Under the pieces are notes generated by a model. The model was not told the DNA's origin. It saw only the letters and a program-made list of their open reading frames with translations, and did not search any database. Below are positions 18,737 through 27,391 of a stretch of 64,000 bases of DNA, piece by piece (the first letter of the stretch is position 1; each line of letters starts with the position of its first letter). The position numbers were made by a program, and so were the translations under genes. The stretch is taken from NCBI RefSeq assembly GCF_001427145.1, contig NZ_LMGL01000001.1, forward strand, positions 186,823-250,822. Reading direction: 5' to 3'. The DNA is from Microbacterium sp. Root166. GTDB lineage: Bacteria; Actinomycetota; Actinomycetes; Actinomycetales; Microbacteriaceae.

Positions 18737-19654
18737 TCAGACGGCGACCGGCTGGAGCACGTTCCGCAGCACGCCTGCGAGGGATGCGGCATCCGATTCA
18801 TCGCCGTCGGCGATGCCGATCGCGTACCGGAAGCGAGCGGTCTCGCCTACCGGGATGACCAGCTCCTCGCTGAAGAACGGTGCCGGGTTCAGCGCGGCGA
18901 ATTCCTCAGAACGGGCGAACCACTGCGGAGGATGGTGAGGATTCGCGGCGTCGTCGACCATCAGGACCAGCGACGACGCGTCGACGTCGTCGTGCCGGCC
19001 GACGAAGCCCATCCACTCGTGGCGCTGGCCGCGTACGTCGTCGCCCGCTCCGGAGGCGCCCGGGGTGACGAGGGTGCCGCCCGTGAAGGAACGAGGGCCG
19101 CGCCAGAACAGGCCGCCGTAGCCGGCGTTCTCACGGCCCCTCGTGGTCGGCGACCCGATCGAGATCGGCTGCGAACACACGTTCGTCAGCTGCGTGTCGA
19201 AGATCAGCGCCCACGCGCTGTCGGACACGAGGTGCGCGGTGAGCGAGCGCCGCTCGGTCATGATGACGTCACCGGCCTCGGTGATCCACCGCAGATCGTG
19301 CGCGAGCGACACCGACCCGTCTTGGCGGCCGAGTTCCAGCGAACCTTCGTGCTGCTGGACTCCGTTGTTCGGGAGCTGCACGTAGAACTGGCCGTGCACG
19401 TAGGTCGGCCCGCCCCAGAAGTTCTCGTTGTCCACCACGGGAAGTGCCCATGCGATGCCCTTGTGCCAGACGTGGTCGTGAGGGCGGAACAGGCTGACCA
19501 CATCACCCCGACGCGTGCGGACGGGGTGGAGGTAGGGCTTCGGCGACTCGAGCGCCGCAGTGTCCGGTTGGTACACGTAGGTGAAGAGGTCGATCCCGCC
19601 GTCTCGCACGGTGACGGACGAGTCCAGGTGGTGGATGACGTGAAGCTCACTCAT
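18737..19654 (-). CDS. DUF6807 (PmoA-like) family protein
   Basis: This 305-residue protein resembles the DUF6807/PmoA family by its conserved stretches PKPYLHPVRT, RPHDHVWHKGI (three His) and NENFWGG. The fold is thought to be a beta sandwich like that of galactose mutarotase. Members commonly sit beside Gfo/Idh/MocA oxidoreductases in sugar operons, as here, but the reaction is undefined. The ATG at 19654 overlaps the oxidoreductase stop by 4 nt and has an excellent AAGGAGG ribosome-binding site, so the two are made together. No signal peptide, hence cytoplasmic. Confidence 0.82.
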   Translation of the reverse strand: MSELHVIHHLDSSVTVRDGGIDLFTYVYQPDTAALESPKPYLHPVRTRRGDVVSLFRPHDHVWHKGIAWALPVVDNENFWGGPTYVHGQFYVQLPNNGVQQHEGSLELGRQDGSVSLAHDLRWITEAGDVIMTERRSLTAHLVSDSAWALIFDTQLTNVCSQPISIGSPTTRGRENAGYGGLFWRGPRSFTGGTLVTPGASGAGDDVRGQRHEWMGFVGRHDDVDASSLVLMVDDAANPHHPPQWFARSEEFAALNPAPFFSEELVIPVGETARFRYAIGIADGDESDAASLAGVLRNVLQPVAV

Positions 19655-20766
19655 ACGAGAACCTCCTTCAGCGGCGCCCAGGGAACCATTCCGCCGCTCA
19701 TGGACCGGACGAACGGATCGTCGCCGGAAAGCTCGCCCGCGACGACGATCGCCTGCCGAAAAGCGGACGCGTAGGTCGCCGCGGCGAACTCCAGGGTGTG
19801 TCGAGCGTCATCGAGGTCCACGGCGGGCCGGCGGCCGGCTTCGAGGTCGTCGAGGATCGACGCGATCTGGTCGCGGTGCCCGCTCACGGATCCGGAGTCG
19901 AGACCGGCAGCCCATCGAGCCGCCAGGTGCTCATGCCCAGGCGCGGGGGTGAACGACCAGTCCTCGCTGGCGTAGCCGTAGAGGTGCTCGACCTCCACGG
20001 AGGCGAACTCGAAGTCGAACCGCAGTCGCGACGTCTCCCGCGCCGAGACCAGCGAGTTCACGACGGTCGCCAGCGCCCCGTTCTCGAACCGGGCGAGTGC
20101 GATGGAGACGTCTTCGGTATCCGTCGGCCGCGCCTGACGGGCCGCGAACGCGCTCACGGACGCCCACGGCCCGAGGATCGCGAGCAGAAGATCGAACTGA
20201 TGGATGCCGTGGCCCATGGTGGGACCGCCACCTTCGACGTCCCAGCGGCCCCGCCATGGCACATCGAAGTACTCGTCGGGCCGGAACCACAAGGTTTCGC
20301 ACGTGGCGACGAGGGGTCTGCCGAGCTCGCCCGATGCTGCGAGGTCGGCGAGATGCCGGGCGGCCGATCCGAAGCGGTGCTGGAACACCGTGAGGGCGGG
20401 CACGCCGGTCTCCTCTTGCACAGCCAGCAGCTCATCGACCTCTGCCAGGCTCAGCGCTGTCGGCTTCTCGACGAGCGACGGTACCCCCGCGCGCATCGCC
20501 TCGATCGCGAGCGGCGCGTGCGTCTGCGGGGGCGTGCAGATGTGCACCAGGTCGAGGTGCTCGTTCGCGAACAGCTCCTTCGCGTCGGAGTAGACCGCAC
20601 GAGCGCCGAATCGCGAGGCGAACTCGGCAGCGCGATCGCGGTCGAGGTCGACGACGCCGACGAGGTCGACTCGGGAGCCGAAGCTGCGAAGAGCATCGGC
20701 GTGGGCGTGCGCGATGCCGCCGGTTCCGATGATGCCGACGCGGAGGGGTGGACGTGATGGAGACAT
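19651..20766 (-). CDS. Gfo/Idh/MocA-family NAD(P)-dependent oxidoreductase
   Basis: This 371-residue enzyme has an N-terminal Rossmann domain (VGIIGTGGIAHAHADAL, residues about 10-26) that binds NAD(P). The family's EKPTALSLAE motif contains the catalytic-site Lys. The C-terminal alpha/beta domain carries GGPTMGHGIHQFDLL, with conserved Asp and His. It should oxidise a sugar, inositol or derivative; the exact substrate is not readable. It lies 90 bp downstream of the solute-binding-protein gene, with a stem-loop in that gap, and overlaps the DUF6807 gene by 4 nt. Context suggests it acts on whatever the binding protein captures. Confidence 0.92.
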   Translation of the reverse strand: MSPSRPPLRVGIIGTGGIAHAHADALRSFGSRVDLVGVVDLDRDRAAEFASRFGARAVYSDAKELFANEHLDLVHICTPPQTHAPLAIEAMRAGVPSLVEKPTALSLAEVDELLAVQEETGVPALTVFQHRFGSAARHLADLAASGELGRPLVATCETLWFRPDEYFDVPWRGRWDVEGGGPTMGHGIHQFDLLLAILGPWASVSAFAARQARPTDTEDVSIALARFENGALATVVNSLVSARETSRLRFDFEFASVEVEHLYGYASEDWSFTPAPGHEHLAARWAAGLDSGSVSGHRDQIASILDDLEAGRRPAVDLDDARHTLEFAAATYASAFRQAIVVAGELSGDDPFVRSMSGGMVPWAPLKEVLV

Positions 20767-20803
20767 CGTTCAGTGCTTTCTCTGGGGAGGAAGGGCCTTG
20801 AGC

Positions 20804-20844
20804 GGCGGCGGGGCCGAGGAGAGGACGCTTCTCGGCCCGCCGCC
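20804..20844 (-). terminator. Intercistronic stem-loop after the solute-binding-protein gene
   Basis: The arms GGCGGCGGGGCCGAG (20804-20818) and CTCGGCCCGCCGCC (20831-20844) pair fully except for one bulged base. There is no T tract. Its place between a binding-protein gene and the next gene suggests partial termination or 3'-end protection of the upstream mRNA. Confidence 0.55.
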
Positions 20845-20855
20845 ACGACGGTGGG

Positions 20856-22166
20856 TTACTGGTTGACGATCACGTCGATCTCTCCGAAGAGCCGGTCGAC
20901 CGCTTCGTCGACGGTGATCGTGCCGAACCCGAGCTCCTGCCCGAGGGCCTTGAACTCGGCCTCGACGGAGCCGTAGCCCACGATCGGCACCGGAGGTGCG
21001 TCTCCGACGCGGTCGGCGATCGACTTCTCGTAGTCGATGATCTGCTGGGCGGTCTCGTCGAGTTCGACGCCGTCGAGCTGAGTCTGCGATGCGGGCATTC
21101 CGCGGTTGGTGCCGAAGATCGCCCCGACTTCGGGGCTGTTGACCAGGAAGTCGGTGAATGCGGCCGCTGCCTCGGGATGTTCCGTGTTCTGCGCGACGGA
21201 GATCAGCATCCCGGCCTTCTTGTAGAGGTCTTTGGCCCCTTCTTCGGTGACAGGCGGAGCGACGAGATTCAGGTCGGGAAAGGCCTCGCCGAGGTTGGCG
21301 AGGTACGGAGCGCCGAAGTTGTCCCACACGATCTCCGTGAGCGCCTGGGCCGAGTCGAACGCACCCATCGGGGCGACCTCCTGGATTCGCTGCTGCGGCG
21401 TGACGACGCCGTCCTCACGCAGCTCCGCACCGCGGTTCCAGAAGTCTGCGAGGTCCTCCTTCGTGAACCCGATCTCGCCCTCCTCGGTGAAGACCGACTT
21501 CCCTTCGGAGCGGAGGATGAGCTCGAACGGCTGGATGAAGCCGGTCGGGTCGGCGCCGCCCCACACGTCGAGGCCCGCCGCGGCTGCGGCATCCCGAGCC
21601 TCATACAGCCACTCGTCGTACTCCTCCCAATCACCGCCGGCGAACGGCTCGACGCCGACCTGATCCGTGAGCACAACGTTCTCGAACATGCCGATGGCGT
21701 TCGTCGAGACCGGCATTCCGGCGATGGTGTCGTCGATGGATGCGATCTCGAGAACGCTGTCGTCGAAGCCATCGGTGGCGATGATCTCGCCGAGGTAGGG
21801 CGTGAGGTCGAGGACCAGCCCGTTCTCCGAGTACTGGCGGACGTACGTCATGTCCATCTGGAACACATCGGGCAGGTTCTTCCCCGCAGCCTCGGTCTGG
21901 CGCTTCTCCCAGTACTCGTCCCACGAGAGGAACGTGGGGTTGACCGTGATGTTCGGGTACTCCTCGTTGAACGCCGCGATCGCCTCGTTGTACATCTCCG
22001 CCCGCACGTCATTGCCCCAGAACGCGAAGTTCAGCGTGACCTCGTCGTCGGGGTCGAACGTAGTCGCCGGCTGCGGCGCGTCCGCGCTGGCGCAGCCGGC
22101 GAGGATGAGAGCGGCCCCGGCGGCGGCGGCGAGTGCGGCGGATGCCCTTTTCCTGCTGCGGAACAT
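20856..22166 (-). CDS. Sugar ABC transporter solute-binding lipoprotein (orphan)
   Basis: This roughly 436-residue family-1 extracellular binding protein begins with a lipoprotein signal, MFRSRKRASAALAAAAGAALILAGCASA (lipobox LAGC). The mature domain shows FAFWGNDVRAEMYNEAIAAFNEEYPNITV and GMPVSTNAIGMFEN, as in carbohydrate-binding components. Two adjacent ATGs (22169, 22166) are possible; 22166 gives the better distance to GGGAAGG. It should capture a sugar outside the cell and pass it to membrane permeases, but no permease or ATPase gene is nearby. Instead it is followed by oxidoreductase, DUF6807 and cupin genes. The promoter region holds two operators and the divergent LacI gene lies 186 bp away. 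Confidence 0.92.
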   Translation of the reverse strand: MFRSRKRASAALAAAAGAALILAGCASADAPQPATTFDPDDEVTLNFAFWGNDVRAEMYNEAIAAFNEEYPNITVNPTFLSWDEYWEKRQTEAAGKNLPDVFQMDMTYVRQYSENGLVLDLTPYLGEIIATDGFDDSVLEIASIDDTIAGMPVSTNAIGMFENVVLTDQVGVEPFAGGDWEEYDEWLYEARDAAAAAGLDVWGGADPTGFIQPFELILRSEGKSVFTEEGEIGFTKEDLADFWNRGAELREDGVVTPQQRIQEVAPMGAFDSAQALTEIVWDNFGAPYLANLGEAFPDLNLVAPPVTEEGAKDLYKKAGMLISVAQNTEHPEAAAAFTDFLVNSPEVGAIFGTNRGMPASQTQLDGVELDETAQQIIDYEKSIADRVGDAPPVPIVGYGSVEAEFKALGQELGFGTITVDEAVDRLFGEIDVIVNQ

Positions 22167-22183
22167 CATTGTCCTTCCCGAAA

Positions 22184-22232
22184 AGTGAACGTGCACTATT
22201 TTGTGCTTCGGCTACCATAGTGAACGATCACC
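22184..22232. promoter_or_regulatory. Two LacI-family operators controlling the binding-protein cluster
   Basis: AGTGAACGTGCACTAT (22184-22199) and ATAGTGAACGATCACC (22217-22232) fit one palindromic consensus around GTGAACGTTCAC, with centres 33 bp apart (about three helical turns). The first sits immediately upstream of the binding-protein ribosome-binding site. The divergent LacI gene encodes the likely binder. Confidence 0.65.
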
Positions 22233-22351
22233 ATTTCTGTCAACGAGCATGCGATCAGGTTCGCGGCGCTGCGTGATCGTCCACCGCGGGCAACTCCCGC
22301 TACCGTGAACAGGCATGGGCAGCCGGTGCTGCAGCATCGAAGGAGACCATC

Positions 22352-23362
22352 GTGACGATCCGCGCGGGAGCCGACCGTCGTCCGACGATCATCGAGGTCG
22401 CGAAACTCGCCGGCGTCTCGCACCAAACGGTCTCCCGCTACCTGCGGTTCAACGGCGAGGGGCTGAAGCCGAGAACCCGCGACAGCGTGGCCGATGCGAT
22501 CGCGCAACTGAACTACCGGCCGAATCTGGTGGCTCGCTCCATGCGCACCCGCGTCACCGGGCGGGTAGCTGTCGTCATGCCGGCGCTGGCGTTCAACCCG
22601 GCCCGGATGCTCGCGGGCGCTACGAAGACCGCTCACGATGCGGGCTTCCAGGTCGAAGTGATCAGCCCGGAGGGCGGCGCGGCGGCCCGAGCGGAACGAA
22701 TCCGGGAGCTCGTCGATGCGCGCCAGGTCGACGGGATCCTGTCACTGTCCCCCGTCGAACTCGGCCCACAGGATCTGCCGGCCGACGCGATCCTGGTCGT
22801 GTCTGCGGACTTCGATGACGAGATGCGAGGGATCGGCGCGCTGGCCGACGCGACCCCGATCGCGGAGCTCATCGGAGCACTGGCGGAACTCGGGCATCGC
22901 CGGTTCTACCACGTCGCCGGCTCGTCGCAGTTCGCGTCCGCGCGTGCACGCGCGGCCGGCTTCGTCGAGACGATCGAACGACTGGGACTCGACTCCGCGG
23001 GCGTGTTCGACGGGGACTGGTCGGGCCGATCGGGCATCGATGCGGTGGAGGCGATCCGAAGCGGCGAGGAGCCGACCGCGATCATCGCGGCCAACGACCT
23101 GGTCGCGACGGGCGTGCTCCGTGCAGCAGCCAAGCGGGGGTGGGACGTACCGGGCGACGTGAGCGTCACAGGCTGGGACAACACGCCCGGCAGCGAGTTC
23201 CTTCTGCCCTCGCTCACCACGATCGACGTCAACCTCGAACGCGTCGGCAGCAACGCGATGGCGCGCTTGATCGCACGGCTCCGGAGTGCTCCGCCTGAGC
23301 TCGATGCCGGACCGGTCAACCGCGTCGTCTGGCGAGAGTCGACGGGTCCTGCCCCGGCCTGA
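22352..23362 (+). CDS. LacI-family transcriptional regulator
   Basis: This 336-residue protein has the helix-turn-helix PTIIEVAKLAGVSHQTVSRYLR (about residues 11-32), the hinge YRPNLVARSMR, and a sugar-sensor domain with TAIIAANDLVATGVLRAA and SVTGWDNTPGSEFLLPSLTTI. The GTG start at 22352 is supported by AAGGAG 6-11 nt upstream. It is divergent from the binding-protein/oxidoreductase cluster and probably represses it through the two palindromes in between. The inducer is unknown. Length and domain order are normal. Confidence 0.94.
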   Translation: MTIRAGADRRPTIIEVAKLAGVSHQTVSRYLRFNGEGLKPRTRDSVADAIAQLNYRPNLVARSMRTRVTGRVAVVMPALAFNPARMLAGATKTAHDAGFQVEVISPEGGAAARAERIRELVDARQVDGILSLSPVELGPQDLPADAILVVSADFDDEMRGIGALADATPIAELIGALAELGHRRFYHVAGSSQFASARARAAGFVETIERLGLDSAGVFDGDWSGRSGIDAVEAIRSGEEPTAIIAANDLVATGVLRAAAKRGWDVPGDVSVTGWDNTPGSEFLLPSLTTIDVNLERVGSNAMARLIARLRSAPPELDAGPVNRVVWRESTGPAPA

Positions 23363-23413
23363 CGTCGCTGCTCATTCGACGGCAGCCCCGGCCTCATCCT
23401 GTGCGGCAGGGTC

Positions 23414-24629
<1,216 letters not shown>

Positions 24630-24652
24630 GCGTGACATCTCGCGATGTTCCG

Positions 24653-24724
<72 letters not shown>

Positions 24725-24789
24725 GTGCCACCCGCAAGCGGGCAACTAGAAGAGGATACCAGAGCCTGGGGCTACCCCTTGAATCGAGG

Positions 24790-26220
24790 TCACCCTCCGG
24801 CGTGCTGTCGCAGCCACGGCATCGGGTCGATCGCGGTGGTGCCGTTCATCAGGATCTCGAAGTGCGTGTGGGCGCCGAACGAGCGCCCGGTGTTGCCCGT
24901 CTTGCCGAGCACGGTGCCGACCGTCACGGTCTGTCCTGGCACGACCTGCATCGAGCCGTACTGCATGTGCGCGTAGTGGCTCGAGACCAGCTGGCCGTCG
25001 ATGACGTGGTCGACGATGACGTGGACGCCGTAGGCGCCGCCGGCCTCGGACGCGACGCGCACGGTGCCGTCGGCGATCGCCTGGATGGGGGCGCCGGCGC
25101 CGGGGGTGAAGTCGATGCCCTCGTGCATCCGGCCCGAGCGCATGCCGAAGCCGTACGACATCGTCACACCGACCGCGAACGGCCACTGGATGGCGGCGTT
25201 CGGGTCGTTGACGAAGAGGTTCGAGAAGTTCTTGATACCCGCCTGCGAAGCCATCTCGGCGAACGTCGTGGTGCCGTAGCTCTCGGTGCGGTGCAGGTCT
25301 TCGGGCAGCGCCTCGGCGGGGGCGACGTACGCCTGGATCTCGTCTTCGTCGATCGCGGGCGCAGTGCCCTCGGTCGGGGCGACGATCGACAACGTGGTCT
25401 CGGCGCCACCGGCCGCGGCCACAGCCTCGGCGGGGGTGGTCATGCCGACGGTCATGAGGCCGACGATCCCCATGACGCCGACCGAGAACGACGCGGCCGT
25501 CATGCGCTTGAACGACGCGACCGGGCGCCGGCGGGGCACGCGGTGCGATGCGGCGACCGGCTCGGCCTGAGGGTCGTCGGCCGGAAGGTCCTCAGCGACG
25601 GGCTCGGCAGCAGCGGCCTGGATCGGCGTCTCACCCGTGAAAGAGAAGAGGCGGGCGGCGGCTTCGAATTCGTCGACATCGGATGCCGCGGCCGCGGCGG
25701 GCGCGGCATCCATCTGCTCGTCGAGCACGGGCTCGGAAACCGCGACGGCAACCGGCTCGAGCAGCTCGAAAGGCTCAGCCGGGGCGAGCACGGTCTCGAG
25801 AAGCGGCGCGGGGGCGGCCGCGGTGGGAAGTTCGGCGCGGAACTCAGGCTCGGGCCGGACCTCGTCCGCCGGAGCGACCGGGTCGATCGCGGGCTCGACG
25901 ATCGCGGGCTGCTCGCCCGTGACCGGAGCGCGGCGGGCGCGGCGGCTGAGCGGCGCGGGGGGAAGGTCGGTGAGCGGCTGGACCGGAACGGCTGCCTGCG
26001 GCTCGACGACGATCACCGGCGAGGCCGGCTCGGTCGCGGCATCCTTCACCTTCGGCTCACCGGCGTGAGCGACCTCGGCGTGAGCGACCTCGACGATCGG
26101 GGATGCCGCCGTTGCACGCCGACGCAATTCCGCGCGCGAAGCACCGAGGGTCTCCGAGGACGCCTGGACAGGCGTGGCGGAGGTCCGGCTGGATCGGCGC
26201 GTGGGCGCAGGGTCAGCCAT
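24790..26220 (-). CDS. M23 family metallopeptidase (LytM-type cell-wall endopeptidase)
   Basis: This 476-residue protein probably cuts peptidoglycan cross-links during growth or division. Residues about 1-235 are Ala/Pro/Glu-rich and disordered, with low complexity. A hydrophobic segment follows (about 245-265, ASFSVGVMGIVGLMTVGM) that serves as an internal signal-anchor, then a linker, then the C-terminal M23 domain. That domain has zinc ligands in RMHEGIDFTPG (His and Asp) and GAHTHFEI (HxH). The ATG at 26220 (MADPAPTRR) is the natural start. Upstream sequence has a GGTAAC direct repeat resembling an MtrA box. The next genes downstream are the two tRNAs. Whether the long cytoplasmic part has a role is not visible. 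Confidence 0.9.
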   Translation of the reverse strand: MADPAPTRRSSRTSATPVQASSETLGASRAELRRRATAASPIVEVAHAEVAHAGEPKVKDAATEPASPVIVVEPQAAVPVQPLTDLPPAPLSRRARRAPVTGEQPAIVEPAIDPVAPADEVRPEPEFRAELPTAAAPAPLLETVLAPAEPFELLEPVAVAVSEPVLDEQMDAAPAAAAASDVDEFEAAARLFSFTGETPIQAAAAEPVAEDLPADDPQAEPVAASHRVPRRRPVASFKRMTAASFSVGVMGIVGLMTVGMTTPAEAVAAAGGAETTLSIVAPTEGTAPAIDEDEIQAYVAPAEALPEDLHRTESYGTTTFAEMASQAGIKNFSNLFVNDPNAAIQWPFAVGVTMSYGFGMRSGRMHEGIDFTPGAGAPIQAIADGTVRVASEAGGAYGVHVIVDHVIDGQLVSSHYAHMQYGSMQVVPGQTVTVGTVLGKTGNTGRSFGAHTHFEILMNGTTAIDPMPWLRQHAGG

Positions 26221-26327
26221 CGGGGCGTCAAACAGCAAGCGGGGAAGGCTCTCGGTTCGAGTCGCTCGGGGGGCGCGACGTAACGGGAATCGGGGCGGAT
26301 GACACCTCCGCCGTTTCGGGCGGCGAA

Positions 26328-26345
26328 GGTAACGATCGGGTAAAC
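26328..26345. promoter_or_regulatory. Candidate MtrA-type direct repeat upstream of the M23 peptidase
   Basis: GGTAAC (26328-26333) and GGTAAAC (26339-26345) form a direct repeat with an 11-bp period, separated by GATCG. It sits about 110 bp before the peptidase start. The response regulator MtrA binds GTAAC-like direct repeats at cell-wall hydrolase genes in other actinobacteria; assignment here is by resemblance only. Confidence 0.4.
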
Positions 26346-26421
26346 ACTACCCCGAGCCGCCTGAGAATCCAATCAACGCGGGGCGGCACGCCGAATGTTT
26401 GGTACCGCTCCCGCGGCGGAT

Positions 26422-27222
26422 CTACGCGCCGAGGGCCGCGGCGAGCAGTCGATCGAAGACTTCCGGTGCCGATGCCACGGAGAGCGCGTTCGACACACGG
26501 CCGTCCGGCCCGGCACCGCCGACGCGGCCGCCGGCCTCGGTGACCAGCAGCGCTCCCGCGGCGTGGTCCCAGGGCTGCAGGCCGCGCTCGAAGTATCCGT
26601 CGAGGCGCCCGGCCGCGACATAGGCGAAGTCGAGCGACGCCGCACCGGCGCGACGCAGATCGCGCGCGAGCGGCATGACCCGCGCCACGCGCTCGAGGTC
26701 GCCGGCATGAGTGGCCGGGTCGTAGCCGAAGCCCGTCGCCAGGAGCGCCCCGGCGGTCATCGGATCGGTGTTCACCGCCAGGCGCGCATCGCCCAGCCAC
26801 GCGCCTTCACCCTCGGCCGCGTGGAACATCTCGCCCAGCGGCGGGTTGTACACGGCCCCGGCGACGGCGTGCCATTCCTCAGGCGTCGGCTCGCCCGTCA
26901 CCGCGGCGATGCTGACGGCGTAGGCGGGGATGCCGTAGGCGTAGTTCACAGTGCCGTCGATGGGATCGACGACCCACGTGATGTCGCTCGAGCCGCGCTC
27001 GGCGCCGGTCTCCTCCCCGAGGAACCCGTCCTCCGGGCGCTCGTTCGAGAGTCGGGCACGGATGAGCGCCTCGACCTCGCGGTCGGCATCCGTGACGATG
27101 TCGGCGAGCGCCGACTTGGTCGCGGCGATCGCGACGCCTTCGCCGCGGCGCACGCGCGCGAGATCCCCGGCCTCTCGGGCGATGTCGATCGCGAGGGCGG
27201 CAAGGTCGTTCGCAGAGGTCAT
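26422..27222 (-). CDS. Inositol-monophosphatase-family phosphatase
   Basis: This 266-residue magnesium-dependent phosphatase has the family's metal-binding motifs in order: GEETGAER (Glu 70 region), WVVDPIDGTVNY (DPIDGT) and the C-terminal WDHAAGALLVTEAGG (WD). The substrate could be inositol-1-phosphate, histidinol phosphate or another sugar phosphate; the motifs do not separate these. Length is normal (about 260-280). The ATG at 27222 is chosen because TACCGT lies exactly 6 nt upstream and sequence before it is intergenic. It is probably a single-gene unit expressed from a leaderless or near-leaderless mRNA. Confidence 0.92.
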   Translation of the reverse strand: MTSANDLAALAIDIAREAGDLARVRRGEGVAIAATKSALADIVTDADREVEALIRARLSNERPEDGFLGEETGAERGSSDITWVVDPIDGTVNYAYGIPAYAVSIAAVTGEPTPEEWHAVAGAVYNPPLGEMFHAAEGEGAWLGDARLAVNTDPMTAGALLATGFGYDPATHAGDLERVARVMPLARDLRRAGAASLDFAYVAAGRLDGYFERGLQPWDHAAGALLVTEAGGRVGGAGPDGRVSNALSVASAPEVFDRLLAAALGA

Positions 27223-27228
27223 GCCTCC

Positions 27229-27234
27229 ACGGTA
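27229..27234 (-). promoter_or_regulatory. -10 box of leaderless inositol-monophosphatase gene
   Basis: TACCGT lies 6 nt before the ATG at 27222. The intervening GGAGGC could also act as a close ribosome-binding site. Confidence 0.5.
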
Positions 27235-27379
27235 TCCGCGGTGCGGGAGGTGGTCGATGCGCGTGACGGCCGACGAGCGGACGCAACACGCCGCCACCCG
27301 GGTCGCCGAGACGGCATGTTGCGCCCGTTCACCCGGGCTCGCGGCATCCGCTCGACTGCGCGAGGTGGTCGCCCCCGAT

Positions 27380-27385
27380 TACCGT
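27380..27385 (+). promoter_or_regulatory. -10 box of leaderless FAD-oxidoreductase gene
   Basis: TACCGT lies 6 nt before the ATG at 27392. Confidence 0.55.
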
Positions 27386-27391
27386 GGGGGC

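Noticed and set aside
26221..26421. Possible c-di-AMP (ydaO-type) riboswitch upstream of the M23 peptidase
   Set aside because: The conserved blocks expected of that riboswitch were not seen in the 200-bp leader; only the GGTAAC repeat stands out.
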